DNA of 39,008 nt, from assembly GCA_003118195.1 (NCBI GenBank), contig BEXV01001055.1:93416-132423 (forward strand), in the 5' to 3' direction. Positions 22,261 to 35,581 of the stretch are shown here, piece by piece. The position numbers and the translations under genes were made by a program. Position 1 is the stretch's first letter. Every line of letters begins with the position of its first letter. Under the pieces are notes generated by a model. The model did not search any database. It saw nothing but the letters and a program-made list of their open reading frames with translations, and was not told the origin of the DNA. This stretch comes from Hemicentrotus pulcherrimus. Its lineage: Eukaryota > Echinodermata > Echinoidea > Camarodonta > Strongylocentrotidae.

Positions 22261-22848
22261 TATCTGAAGCAATAATTATACATAACTCCCATCCATTTGT
22301 ATTCATCAAAAGTACATTTTTATAAAATAGGTGGTTGTTGTGTTAATTTGAAAGATTGTAAGTTCGAATTTTTTAAATTTTGTATATTTTGTAAAACGTC
22401 AGAAGGAATCAGTCATTTTGACCTCATATTGCATGACTCAGATGCTTGTAGAGATTTTAGGCCCTTAACTTGAATTAATAATATGATGAAAAAAAACAGG
22501 TAAAGTATTATTTTGTAAGTGTTTCCTTTGTTAAGGAGAGCTTTATATATTGGATATGAAGTTTGAATAATGATTAGTAAAAAAAACCTAAGGAAAAGGG
22601 AGATAAATGATTAAGGCATTTGAAGAGTCATTGACTAAATTAAATGTTTAATGTTATATTAGATAAGACATCTCGTAATTTGTTAACCTCCTTTGATACA
22701 TTTGCTTGTGTCTGCTGTCCCTAACAGTTGAAATGTTGTTATGTTTCATGATGTTATGTTGTAACAACAATTTGATGTATTTTCAAATATATTGTCTGTT
22801 AGAAATCTTGCCTTTTACATTTCTATTATTTTCATTGCTGTAAAAATG

Positions 22849-22878
22849 AATATATATATATATATAAATATATATAAA
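22849..22878 (+). repeat. TA microsatellite
   Basis: TATATATATATATAAATATATATAAA in the gene A 3'UTR. Confidence 0.85.
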
Positions 22879-22901
22879 TCTATGCAATTTGCGTAAAAGT
22901 G

Positions 22902-22909
22902 CTACCTCA
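22902..22909 (+). promoter_or_regulatory. let-7-type 8-mer microRNA site
   Basis: CTACCTCA is the exact complement of the let-7 seed (UGAGGUAG) and sits in the gene A 3'UTR on the sense strand. let-7 is conserved across bilaterians. One of two such sites in this UTR. Confidence 0.45.
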
Positions 22910-23984
22910 TATCATGCAAAATTAATTGCGTTAAGTGATTAGAAAATTAGCAACTTTCCTCCATGCTTACTTTTGAAAGTGAAGACTGTAAAGTAATTTT
23001 ACAATCTTGAAGAGCAGGTTCTTTGTAGCATTTGATATTTTTTTGTTGTTCTACAGAGAAATGTTATTCAAATTCTTAAACCAGTAAAAGATGGAGCAGA
23101 TGTTATTTTGCATATATTATTTACTCTGAAATGTGTACAACTTATGAGAAGGAAATGTGATTCTATCGTTGACTTTACTTTTTGTTACCTTTTTGTTCTC
23201 ATGTATTGACACCAATTAAACCAGTGCCTGTATTTGAAAGTGCCTTTGAACGTGTAGGACAGAATATATGGAATTTTTAAAGTTATGATTAAAATGAAAT
23301 GCAGGATAGCTGATGAAGAGGTAATACAAACTAGCAGAAATATATTTTTATACACGCAATAGCTACAGATTGATTGTTTAAGCAGTACTTTAGAATCTCA
23401 GAACTTTATGATCTCATGTTTGCTCAGCTTTTTGTCAGGTGCTAATGGTTTGTTGTAATTTAAACATTGTTCCATGAAGATATTATTATTTTGAATGTAT
23501 ATTTTGTTTCTGATGATTGAATTTGCTATTATAGAGCATGATTTCTTATTTTTTGAATTTGATATGATTTTAGCCTCGGGAGGTTTAGTATTACTTAGTA
23601 TTAATTCAATGGAAATATTCTGCTCATTTAGGAAAAAGTGCTCTCTTCAGCTGGGCTACACTGATATTCAGCTGGTAATTTTAGGAGCATTTTTATCCGA
23701 AGGTTGAATGTGAAAGAAAAGGGTACATACTGAAAGAGTACATGCAAAGTTGATGGTTCACAATGAATTGAGGGAGGGAAGCTTGCGTCGCTAAGTCAAA
23801 TTCTCCCTCCAGATATTTTTTTCTCGGCCATTCAATAGATATTCAATTTGAACATTTCAGAGAACAGACTGAGAATTAAATTCTCTGTTGCAAGTCAGAA
23901 GGGTCTTTAATCTTTAACACAGAATTTATTCCTTCTGGTTCTCAATAGACCAAAATAATGAAAGGTTCAGGAATATTTGGTAAC

Positions 23985-24015
23985 GAATTTGAGGTAGAAA
24001 TTCTACCTCAAATTC
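23985..24015 (+). promoter_or_regulatory. Perfect hairpin containing a let-7-type site
   Basis: The arms at 23985-23999 and 24001-24015 are perfect reverse complements of 15 bases separated by one base. The right arm holds CTACCTCA (24003-24010), a canonical let-7 8-mer target. The left arm therefore holds TGAGGTAG (23990-23997), the let-7 seed itself. In RNA the site could pair with its own neighbour (with a few bases opened as loop), which might hide it from the microRNA. Confidence 0.5.
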
Positions 24016-24878
24016 TTTAGAATTACGAAATCCAGTCTGTCAGGTCAGTAATTATGCTCGTTAAGAAATTTTCATTTGTTTTTGCTCAAGATTTGTATTT
24101 TCGATCCATTTGTATGATCTTTACATTCATTTATTTGGTATTTATTTAACTATAGACATGTTCTGGCCATGTCTTAGAAATTACAATATTGTAGGTTTAT
24201 CTTTTTACCTCTGTTTTCTCTCTCTCTCTCATACTTGTTGTTGCCATGCCAATCTGTATATGATACTGTTCACCATGAAGGCAAGTTGACTGTATATTTT
24301 AGAACATGGGTTTAAAAGTTTGAGAAGTGCATTGAGATGCTTTGAATTCTATGAACAATCTTTTTCTTCTGTAGCTGTGTTCTAAATATATTTTATTGTC
24401 ATAATATCAGTTTAAGGGTGTCCAAACTAGATTTTTTGTTAAAGTTTATTATAAGAAATTGTTTAAAATAATGTGATCGTAATGGTAGGCAAGTGATGAT
24501 TATAGTATGTATTTGTTTCAGTTGCTCCCAATTTGGTGTCCAATCTCATTGTAACCTGATAATATTCATACACTACCGACCATATATGTTATACTGTTAG
24601 GACAGCTTGATACAGATAAGAACCAGATATAGAAAACTATTGTTGTACCATCAGTACCGGTAGTCATTAAAAATGTTCTGGTAATAATTACTTCTTTTGT
24701 CTGCCAATAGCTTGAAGGGTATTAATATAAAACTTTTATTAGAGAGTTAATGTCTTCCCAACTCTATCTTTGTTGAGATTTTTCATTTTGCCATTGCGCA
24801 TTGGTGTTACATCTAAGCTTTATATGTTGCTGAGCACATACATGTATAAAGCAACACAAGAAAAACCTACCTTTTGAG

Positions 24879-24884
24879 AATAAA
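24879..24884 (+). terminator. Upstream poly(A) signal of gene A
   Basis: AATAAA, 99 bases before the one at 24978. It could be an alternative cleavage signal. Confidence 0.35.
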
Positions 24885-24977
24885 AAAGGGCCTAAGGTAG
24901 ACTTTTAAGTTGATATATTTTGCTTGTAAATCATATTAATTTGTATCCACTGAAATCAAGGTATAGATTATCATCAC

Positions 24978-24983
24978 AATAAA
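24978..24983 (+). terminator. Likely main poly(A) signal of gene A
   Basis: AATAAA is followed by a T/G-rich stretch (CTTTGTAAGTCATTGTTTAG), as expected at a cleavage site. It is the last clear signal before the convergent gene's 3' end. Confidence 0.5.
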
Positions 24984-24995
24984 GATCTTTGTAAG

Positions 24996-25500
24996 TCATT
25001 GTTTAGCTCATATTAGCATGCTCTTCCATCTTTAATACCAGTGAATAGGAGTTACATAAAGAATATAATTGTTATTGCACTTTGTGTCTGAAACCTTAAG
25101 CTGGAGCAAAATAGTATATATTTTATTGACAACTACTGGGCACTTCTGTGGTAATTTGAGATAAATGTGCTTCACAGAGAATATGGCCAATTGTGTGGAT
25201 TGCTTTATTTCTGCAGCATTGGATACCAACAGGAAGGTAACTGGCTGTACGAGGCTCTTATGCCTTCTTGTGGGCTGACAACAAATAACATATCGTTTAG
25301 TGTCAACAAATTTATTAGAGAGAGGTTGGGGAGATGAAGAGAGAGAGAAAAGAGAGAAAGAGAGAGAGAGAGAGAGATGAAAAGATAGAGTGATTGAGAA
25401 ATAAAGAGGAAGATTGGGGGGAGAGAGAGGTGGGCCATTAGGGAGTAGGACAAATCCAAACAATAAATAGCACAAGGACAGAATAAATTCACACATGAAA
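24996..25500. other. Intergenic gap between convergent genes
   Basis: About 500 bases lie between the probable ends of gene A (+) and gene B (-). It contains the GA-rich purine tract at 25316-25440. Open frames here on the minus strand are Ser/Leu/Phe low-complexity translations of that tract. Confidence 0.5.
25316..25440 (+). repeat. GA-rich purine repeat
   Basis: A mostly purine stretch with an AGAGAGAGAGAG core. It lies between the two convergent poly(A) signals. Confidence 0.85.
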
Positions 25501-25503
25501 TTC

Positions 25504-25509
25504 TTTATT
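25504..25509 (-). terminator. Likely poly(A) signal of gene B
   Basis: TTTATT here is AATAAA on the minus strand (minus-strand context TTGAATAAAGAATT). It is 2.8 kb past the proposed gene B stop. Another minus-strand AATAAA at 25204-25209 is possible, so the exact end is uncertain. Confidence 0.4.
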
Positions 25510-28270
25510 CAATAATTACTACCTCAATTAAAACCAAAAACAATACCACAACTTTGACTTCATTGATTAAATATATATATCCTCAAAACCATTTAAATTG
25601 CAAACAAATATGCAAGCTTCTTGCTAAAGTGATAATGCAAATTGATAACAACTCATTCAAAACAATCAACAGACCATGGAGCTTTGTCCACAATCAATTT
25701 GCATTCCTTTGAATTGGGCTAATAAAATGAGCAAACTTAATATGCTAAATGTAATGTATTTGGGGAATATACAAATATTTGTTGCAGAAAATACATTGAT
25801 TCGCTTACTAATCATGATCTGTCAAATGTATACTTGCTAGAAATTAACATATAGGAGCTACTTGTCTATTAATAAATAATGTTAGTTTATTACTTTATAT
25901 GAAATGAGTCTTAATAGCTTTAAAATATGAATAAGTCTTAATTACCTAATGTGAATCAGTACAAATTACCATACAACATGCAATGTATATGACTGCTAGT
26001 AAGTAAACAGTGAAGTAGAATTTATATGTGTCCTTAAGACTTTAGCTGGGCCTTTAAATTGTTTTAAAATCATGAGCAGATGAGCCGAAAAAAGGAAATA
26101 ATTTGGTGGAAAAAACATGTCAAATTTGGAAAACAAGGAGCACAAATATGCATGCATGATGGCAAGGGAAAATAAGCAATTATTACTTGACTTGCTTACC
26201 AGGCACTTGATTAAACACACTTTTATTTCTACTCCCAAAGTGTGTTGCAAGGTCAATAAACTTTCCGCTTTCTCCTCATCATACATTTCAATCTGCAAAT
26301 ACATTGCCAAGTTGGGTTCTATATGTACATGTTCATACAGTAACCCTTTTTGGCACCATAAAAATGTTCAAACTGCCCATTTTTTGTAAATTGCATTTAC
26401 TAATTTAGGACAAACAAATGCTTGTTTATGTTTAGTTTTTCCATCTTCAAAATTCAGATTGAGTTCCAAATTGTAACATTAAGTTGACGATCAAAGAAAA
26501 GGAGCCTTGATTAACAATTTTTTTTCTCATAAACGTGGCACTGTAACGGTTCAGTCTTAAGTTAGAATATTAAAATGAAGGTCCAATATTCCCTTTGCTT
26601 CCATCTGCAATTATATAATACATGAAAGATTTCAGAATGGTTATGAAGTCTACAAAGTGAATACATATATACCGACTAGGCACATCTATGTGTACATCAG
26701 TATGAATATAGATCTTAAATGACCATCTACATATACAATGGTTTAAAACTTAAAAAATGGACTACATCTTACAATTGCAAAAATACACAGATAAGCCCAT
26801 AGTTCCCTCATAATTTTTTTGAAAGCACATCCGATTTTGATAAAACCCACATCTTACAATATCATAAGCTCATTGTAAGAAGGTATCTACGTCTATTTCA
26901 GAGATTATGATATTAGCCTCTTTGAAACGGACTCTCTAAATTTCTTTCAAATGATGCATCCCCTTTCACTAAAAGACACAAATTCCATTAAAAAAACAAT
27001 TTTATAAAAAGATAACCACTTCACAAGAAGATAAATATTGAAGTCAGAAGGGCATTAACTCTGTATTAAAGGATAGGACCCTTCCGACTCCAAGCAAACC
27101 ATATATGTGAGGATCCTCTCTTTCTTCCTGCAAAACTGCAATAAAAGTAGGAATTTGGACATCTTTATAAAGCTGTATTTGTGCTTTACTACAGGTAATA
27201 CATGACTTCTAAGACACTTTAATATTACAAAGTGACAGGTGTACTGTTACCACATAAATGTAATTACGAGGCTTTGTGTGATAAAACACTTAATCAATGA
27301 ACAATAGTTTGAACTAAGTCTCTTCTTGATCAGTCACTTAGTATCAGAAAAGGCCTACATAATGGCTCATATTCATAAAACATTACTATGCCTAGCTCAT
27401 TGTGACGAACCATAGCCTTTGTCAATTAGTCAATGACTAGCGTTGTAAGGTTTTATGAATATGGGGCCAGATCTTTACAAAATTCACAAAGACTCTTAAA
27501 ACCAAGCACAGTTCAGAAAATAGACAAATGTACTTGTGGTGTTTTTTTTTACATGCTAAAACAGGACAGACGATGTAATAACAAACAAGAACAACAACAA
27601 CAACAACTGACAAGACAAGACAACAGGTGAAATAGAGAAACATTATGTATAATATACAGGTTGTGATTCATCATCTGCTTTGACAACATATGCTCTGGCA
27701 TATATTCCATGAAAGATATGAGATTCAGGCTTGGTTAGCAATTGAGTTTCAGGTCATCTTCAGGCTAGGGTTAGGATTAAAGTTCAGGTTACATGCAGGT
27801 TTAGCATTGAGTCCAGGAATGAAGTTACAAACTTGCCCAGATATAGACAGCAGATCAATTATTACCAGAGCATAAGCCTTACAACAATATTTTAGGGGTA
27901 AGATAAGGAAAGGTGGTCTCTTCTGGGTAATACTTCCTCGTACAGGGTGCACACATATTTCTCGTAAAACTGTATGGATAGCAACTCTTTAAGTCCAAAG
28001 GCTAGAACAGTGGACTTTGGAACATGATTTACAAGATTTTGAGAAAGGCAACTTGTCTTATAGAAAATCTAATCCATCTCCATGCCTTACAGAATCAAAC
28101 AGACTTGTATATACATGTAACACAAACCCTTACAAAATACATCTTAATTACATATATAATTACAGTGACAAGATTACGAAAAACTTGAATTATCAGTTTT
28201 TAAACATTTTCTACAAACTTACCTTTTTAGACATAGAAATAGATTTCATAAAATAAAGATAAAATACACT
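25510..28270 (-). other. Probable gene B 3'UTR
   Basis: 2.8 kb of AT-rich, non-coding sequence between the proposed stop and the minus-strand poly(A) signal. It holds a MITE-like inverted repeat (27364-27468) and a small CAA repeat (27587-27607). The call depends on the last coding exon at 28271-28378 being right. Confidence 0.4.
27364..27468. mobile_element. MITE-like element in gene B 3'UTR
   Basis: The left end GGCTCATATTCATAAAACAT is closely matched, in reverse complement, by the right end AAGGTTTTATGAATATGGGG (27449-27466, plus CC). It is 105 bases long and non-coding. A different family from the 11635 element. Confidence 0.65.
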
Positions 28271-28378
28271 TCATAATCCCTCTCCTTCAACTTTAGTATC
28301 AAAATCTTCAATGTTACTGTCTGTTTGTTCAGAGCCACAAGGGTGTTTACTCTGACGAGTTTGTGAGTTAATGCCCTT
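28271..28378 (-). CDS. Gene B proposed last coding exon (cytoplasmic tail)
   Basis: On the minus strand an acceptor-like GATGCCAG precedes AAG GGC ATT..., which reads KGINSQTRQSKHPCGSEQ, then an acidic end TDSNIEDFDTKVEGEGL and TGA. It enters in phase 0, matching the donor at 35657. The polar/acidic composition stands out against the surrounding AT-rich sequence and suits a receptor tail. The polypyrimidine tract before the acceptor is poor, so the border or even the exon may be wrong. If it is, translation could stop at the tail of the previous exon (reading through to VSAFISW). Confidence 0.45.
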   Translation of the reverse strand, partial: KGINSQTRQSKHPCGSEQTDSNIEDFDTKVEGEGL

Positions 28379-31300
28379 CTGGCATCAAACTGACCAAGTG
28401 TTTGATTTGATGAGATGCAGAGACGGGTCCATCTTACCCATTTCACAAGTACAATCAATTCTAAGAATAGAACTCTGTTTTCTTTATACTATACAACTGA
28501 GCATTAAAAAAGTGTACTGTACACAGGTCAATTGCACGTTATATAACATCTAACTGTTAGTGTCAAAAGAAGCCACTACGTGAGATATTTGATGTAGCAT
28601 AGTCAAATATTGAACATGTAATGGATTCTGTCTCGAGCATCTAAATCAAAGCAAGACCTCCTTAAAAGATTTCTTTAAATTTAGAACAAACAAAGTTTTG
28701 GGAAGAAAAAAATTAACCCTGCACCGCCAAATTTGTGCTCATTGTACATTGCGGTACTAGTCACCGACTGTTATGACTAGAAAGTATTAAGTCTATGGAG
28801 TTAGCACCTTCTTGCCATCATCTGATGTCATAATATGTTATGCTTCGAGTGTGAAATTGCATCTTGTTATTGTAGGAACACACATTACATATTTACTTAT
28901 AATCTACGCACCGTTCTATTGTATATGCTCTCTTCCAAACACTATCTATTCAGTACTTTTCTATTAAATAGTGTTAAACACAAATCTTTTAAATGACTAA
29001 TGAATATATCTATAGGTAAAGCAATGTAACATTGTATGAATACGGTGGTTAGCCATATGATTGCACAAATCATGTTTTTGCTTACTTTAAAAACAATGAA
29101 TAAGTTAGAATGACTTTATGTGAAAACTGTAACATTACAATAACAAATAAATGACAATAAATAAAGAGAAAAACCTTTGACTGACTAAACAAATACAAGT
29201 TGAATTGTTTATATTAACTCAAGAAAAATACAATACCAAAAAAGTAATTTATAATAATAAAAGGGAATTCAAGAAAGAATAAGTGACAAATGTTTGTTGC
29301 ACTGACAAGTTTCCAAAACTGCATGAACCAGTCAAAAAGAGATTAGTCATTGTCTTTAGAAACTGCTACAACTACAAGCCAAATAAAACAAAGAAGTTAA
29401 TGAAAGTACATATTTTAATAGTGTTAAAGCTGGTATAGACTATCACATTTTGTCTTCAACAAAATGGAATAGCAAGAGAAAGGAAACATACTGTATGCTA
29501 CAATATCGTTGAGATGAAATATAGAAAAAAACAGAAACTGTACATGCAAACAATTTTGCAGGCAGTAGAACATGCAATGAGAGAACAGTTGGGCCTGAAA
29601 GTTTACATACACTTGGAAATTAAAAAAAATTACTCGCATTCTCACAACTGCACTCATTCTATCAGTATATCTCAACGTCTCAGAGTGATTATAAGTGATA
29701 TACACTGTATATACTATACACTTAGCAGAGACCAAAATTGTCTTTCTTCCTAAACTTAAGTGACAAGTTGGCAGGAATTAGTGGAAGTTGTGATAATGTG
29801 TTTGCTTTTCTATTAGGTGTATGTAAACATTCAGGTCCAAGTGGACATTAAGCACTAACATAACACATAATAGTAGAATCTAGTCTGTCTTGAAGTAAAT
29901 ATGAGTACATTTACCACTACAAGCAGTTAACTTAGTACAAAAAGAGAAATTAGTACATATAGAGAAAGCATACTTATAATACATGAATACTATATTGGGT
30001 AGTACTAGTAAAAGTACATACATGTATATACAGTACCAGAAAAGATTATATCGTGAAAGTACAAATAGTTGTTTGTTATGATTTTCACATGCACATTCCT
30101 TTTCATAAAGGTAGAATTCGAAATGAACTATATATGCAAGTTCAACTTTCACTCTAAAGAAAAACCAACAATAATGGATGGAAAACTGTAAGCGTCCGCT
30201 GAGAGCCAGAAGGGTTTTAAGTTCTAAAGTTTCCATAGACTTAACACCTCTCAACCTCTCAGAGAAATGATGTACTACATGGAAAGGGACATGCAATGTA
30301 TGGGTTATATACAAAAAAAAAAAGGTAAAGATTTAATCATGAGAAGAAAAAAATCTTGAATAGGATGAACGGATGGATGTAAATATGAAAACAAAAATAC
30401 CATCAAAATTGGAAGATGAACTCATCAATTTAGTCATGAAAAAAAAAAAAATTATTCTTGAATAAGATGGATGGATGAATGTGAAAATGCAAATAAGCAT
30501 ACCATCAAGATTGGAAGATAAACAAAAGTCTTGCAGCAAGATAAAACCTCTTAACTGTCATTTAATCATAAACACTCCTTTTTCCACATCTCCATAAAAT
30601 AACATTTGAACTCTATCAAAATCTCTTGATCTGGTCAGTTCAGTGTTTCCTTTCTTGAGGGGTGTTCAGATACTTGTAGCAAAGAAAGTTGATAATTCCT
30701 CTGTTTCATCTGCAGTTTGTAGCTAAAGTGGATATTAATAAGCTGGCATCTGAAAGATCTTGAATCCTATATGGCCTCAGATCAATGAGTAGCTTGGGGA
30801 GAAGATGCTTTGGGGTCACTTTGAGTCAACTCATAACAGCTGGTAGTCCTGCAGAGGTCAAAAGAAGCAAGCAAAAAGAAACAATTATTCACAATCATGA
30901 TCATGATCATGAAATAAATGATTTATTCATCGTTCAATTCATACATTTTTATGTTTACTTCTCTGTGATTGACAGTTATAAAAGTTAGGAGTAAGTTGAG
31001 CAAGTTGAGACATCATTTTGAGCCCTTTGATATTAATTCCTGCCAAATCTATCCCACAAGAAAGGGTAGTCGTGTCAATGGATTAGGACACTTATCATAC
31101 TGAATTTAAATTGACAATATTCTCAAATTATGAGTCCCCGTACTCAAAACATTGTACCCCTGTATGTGTTTGGACCGTGTTCTTATAATGTTGTCATAGT
31201 ATTCAGAATCCATTGTATATCTTTTAAGTAAGGCTACATGTACCAGCAAATTTATTCTCTAATATATTCAATTTCAAAAAGTATCCTACAGATGTACTTT

Positions 31301-34300
31301 TTCCTGTGCATTTCTAATACAGTAAATTACATTATCATATGATACAAGTACATGCAGCTGTACAATATTCTTTCCATGGGTAATATAAATTACAAGTACC
31401 GGGAAGCTATTTAAAATGCATTCATCCTATAAATGTATTGGACACAGTGCAATTTCCTTTTATTTGCTGTGATATTATTGCACAAATTGCTCTCAACTGA
31501 TTAAACTTCACGCTTAAAATGATTCAAAATCGAATTTATCATGTATATAACAATCATATGTTGAATGAACTTTCAACTAAAAAAAAAAAATGAACATGTA
31601 CATGAACTGTAATTATGCTGATGTGTAGAGCCTAGTGCTTTCAAATGAATTCTGTACCATGTAGCTGTATGTACATGTAACCTACATGTATTTCTTATTC
31701 TGTAAATTATATCAGTTGATTCATGCAAATATATCATCTGTCTCTAAAGATTGAAAGATACAAATGTAAGATCTCCATAAAAGTTTAGGTAATTTATACA
31801 TACACATACATGTACATGTAGGTTCACTCATAATTTGAAAGAACGTGGACCACAGGATTTGGCCAAATAAATAGACTTTGCATTTCTAATCTCATTGACA
31901 AATATCCGGCATTGTCTGAATATTACCTCATGTATTGACATGGTCTTTTGTTGACTTTGTTTCTTTGACTGTATTTTCTGTTTGTTATCAAGTCAAAGTC
32001 TGTACCATCACATGACACCTACAATAACATGTTACTATAAACCCTGTCTATGTATATTATAAAACATGCACAATTTCTGTTTCAGATTTTAAAAATTCAA
32101 TTAAGGCAAACCAAAGAATTATATACTTGTCCATGTAATTCATATAATGTTCAGAGATCTTAAAAAATAATCTTGTGACATCCTAATGTACAGAAAACAA
32201 ATATTTGGGGTACAATTTTGCCAATTGTTCATCACTAAGTAAATAAATGCCAACTGTTTCAGTATGTCTCATGTATATGTGGATGAGTATCAAGGTACAG
32301 AGTGTAGAATATCTTGTTAAAAGGAATATGCATGATACAGTCTCATATTTAAAATGTGACTAGAAATAAATGAAGCTTAAAACTTGGGTCCATAGACCGA
32401 TGCCATTTCTTAGCATAGTCCCACATACATTTTGTACATGTACTCAGATCTGTGGGTAGTCTGTGTGTAATTTTCAAAAGCAAAAATAATAGTTTCTTTT
32501 TATTTTTAAAAACCCCCATCATTACCATACTATAATTGACCATTCAATATAACCCCTAAACATTTCCTTTTTACAGTCCCATTGCATGACCGCCCCTCTC
32601 AACATCACCTTTAATATTTTAGTACAAAGAGCTCACAATATGTATGCAAGATGAGTACAGCATGTGTTATATGCATTATACGCATGCATGTAAACAATGT
32701 AAGCTGATACCCAGATGCCTATACTATCCCACACAATGACATGCAAAGAATCTTACAGGGACATTCACAACGGAGGAAATTATAAGAAAACCATTCCAAG
32801 AAACATGATATAGCCTCATAGTGTGTGTAATGCGAAAGCATAGTACATGTACATGTAAACCGAAAGCATAGTACATGTAAAGCATAAGCATAGTACCGTA
32901 CATGTAAAGTGATAGGGGTACAAAGGATAATAATGTTGTATGAAAAATCCATATCAAGAAACTAGAGTTAAAGGAAGATAGTTAAATAGTTTCCACTTCA
33001 TGTGCAGTGACAACTCATGAGGGTACAAAATGACATCTGGTGCAAGTCATTTCAGTACATCCTCTTTTGATATCAGCTCCATTCATTTATATTGTTTCTG
33101 ATTTTATTTCAATAGCCCAATGGACCATGATTCTGTATCAAGTTTTGTTTGAAACAATGCTTGTACCTCTGTTTTACTATTGTTTCACTATACAACATTC
33201 AGATCACTAAAAAAAAAAAGATTTAAAAAAGGGTTATATAATACAGGGTGTACATTAAAATATGGTAATTCTGAATGGGGGTTACAGCAATTTGGCAGCC
33301 ACCTCGTTCACCGCCCCCGCACTGATCTAACAAGCCCATATGAGAATGGTTGGTAATAAACAATACCAGAGAGAGAGAGCGACAGAGACAGAGAGAGACT
33401 GAGACAGAGTATGGGTACAAATAGGTGTCAACACAATGGATAAATAAAGATGTAGAGAGATCTAAGTCTTACATACATGTACTTATTAAAGAAAATCGTG
33501 AAATGAAGTAGAAAAAAACATTGAGATAAGGATTAGGAAGTGTCCTAGGAGCAGGAAAATAATATTGGACTTATCGGTGAGCAGGAAATCAAGGGGAGAT
33601 GACTTAAGAATGATATGAGAGAATGACTGAGAAATGAGCAAAAAGAAGAATTGAATAGACATGAGAATTATTGTTAAACATGAAAATTGATTTGGGAAGC
33701 AAGATACAAGTATGTAAGTTGGTTTTTATACATAAAGAGCAATAGTGGAGAATGGAAATGAAATATACAAGAGAGGGAAATGTTAAAATATAAAATGGAC
33801 TACAGATACATGTTTATAACGACGCAATATTTAGAATCTAAAACATAAACCAGGAAGGAACAAAAGAGAGGAACAAAAGAGTGGACCATGGAAGACAGAA
33901 AAGAAATGAACAGAGAAAAGTATGAAAATGTACCTCATTATATAAAAAAAAAGAGGAAAAACCAGAAGAAACTCCCACACACCAGTATGCTAATTCATAC
34001 CATCTAGAACCGCACTACTTAGTACATGCATACCTCTACCAAATCAGTCTCCACACAAAACCAATTACCTCCATGGAAGATTAATCATGAATTGTTTATA
34101 ATAATGGACATACCATTGCAAAGTGAAACCTAATTATAATAGTATCTACTAAACCATGACTGAAAAAAGGTGTACCAATCTTTTGGAGGATCAATTTATC
34201 TAGATGATGGTTGTTAGTATACTACGCTCTAGTATCTTTGTGCTGTATTAGTAAAGGATGACTAGATGAAGTATATTCTATGTTACTAAGTTGTATTCAC

Positions 34301-35545
34301 AAACATGCATTGCTTTAACATACATGTGGGGCTTGCGTGTGCGTGAGTGAGTGTGCGCAGACTGCTCACAAATACGGCTCATTCTGGGAAAGGTAAATTC
34401 AAGGGAAAACAAATTAAATCACAGCAAACAAATGACAATAAAACAATGATCAATATTAAACATGTGATATCAAGGTTCAAAATAGGGCAAATACTGTAAC
34501 TCTTAAAAGTTTTGAGTGAAAATAACTTTTTTTTACCATGAAAGCCTGTCTGTACTAGTTTGGACAGGGGGATTAAAACTCCCTGCAAGGTCACTAACAG
34601 GTGGTTATCTCATCAAATCAGCTCTCAATTAAAATAAGAAAAAGGGGATCATGGGGGATCATGGGGGACCAACAGGCACCGATTAGGCATTGTTTGCTAT
34701 ATAGAGGGCGCAAGTAGCTATAAGTAGTGCAGTGGGGCTTTAAGAAATATAGCCAAGCCCCCTCAGATGTCCTTTAAACGACACTGAATACTTCACGTGG
34801 CGCCTGAATCATTAAGTTGGGATTCACATCTTCAAATAATGATTAAATGCCTGCCTACTCTACAAAGCTTCATGAAATATCAGCAAAGATTCAATCTGAA
34901 ATTAGAGGTTTCCTGCAAAACCTCAATCAATGATCATGCAGAGTGTTTCTTTTTTTTTGCATGAAAAAAACATTTGAAGGTCAACAAGTGAGCAAGGCAT
35001 TAATGAGGTATGAGGTGTGAGGAAAGAGGGTACATGACTGTACATCTAGTGGAGGGATAATACTTGTTAAGATCGAGGTTCATGCTTTGGAAATTGTAGC
35101 TTTAATTTGCTGGTGTATTAGAACTAATTTTGCAGAACACTATTTCAAACTTGTTATTTGTATCACATCACTTCCAATCAATCTGATTTTTTTGTCATCT
35201 GTTAAACTTCAAAAGAAACTGAACACTTTTAGGCAGATCCATCTAACATCAAAATCAGAGATGAACAAATACTTAAATTCACTTTTTTAAATTTAATTTT
35301 GTGCATCCGCATCCAAAATTTGAAGTTGTGAACATTCAATTACTCTTTTGAACAGCCAATCGTTATTCAGATTTTGAAGCATGATGCAAATGTTAGCTTG
35401 ATTATGATTGGAAGTAGGAATTAGAAGACAACTTCAGATCAGGGGCGGGGATACAATCATTCAGAATTGGATCATGCATGCTTTTAGCCACTCCAAATAA
35501 TAGGACTGCACATGTATAAAGCCCTGATGGTGTGTGCTCTCTCTC

Positions 35546-35581
<36 letters not shown>

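Larger units (their letters stand above)
20875..24995 (+). other. Gene A 3'UTR
   Basis: About 4.1 kb of AT-rich, non-coding sequence lies between the last stop and AATAAA at 24978. It contains an inverted-repeat MITE-like element (21229-21352), a poly-C run (21546-21556), a TA microsatellite (22849-22878), a Pumilio-type TGTAAATA (22253-22260), two CTACCTCA 8-mers (22902-22909, 24003-24010) and a perfect 15-bp hairpin (23985-24015). The open frames here are short and without coding character. Confidence 0.55.

Noticed and set aside
25032..25496. 154-codon minus-strand open frame
   Set aside because: Ser/Leu-rich translation of the GA repeat between the convergent genes; no splice or domain evidence.
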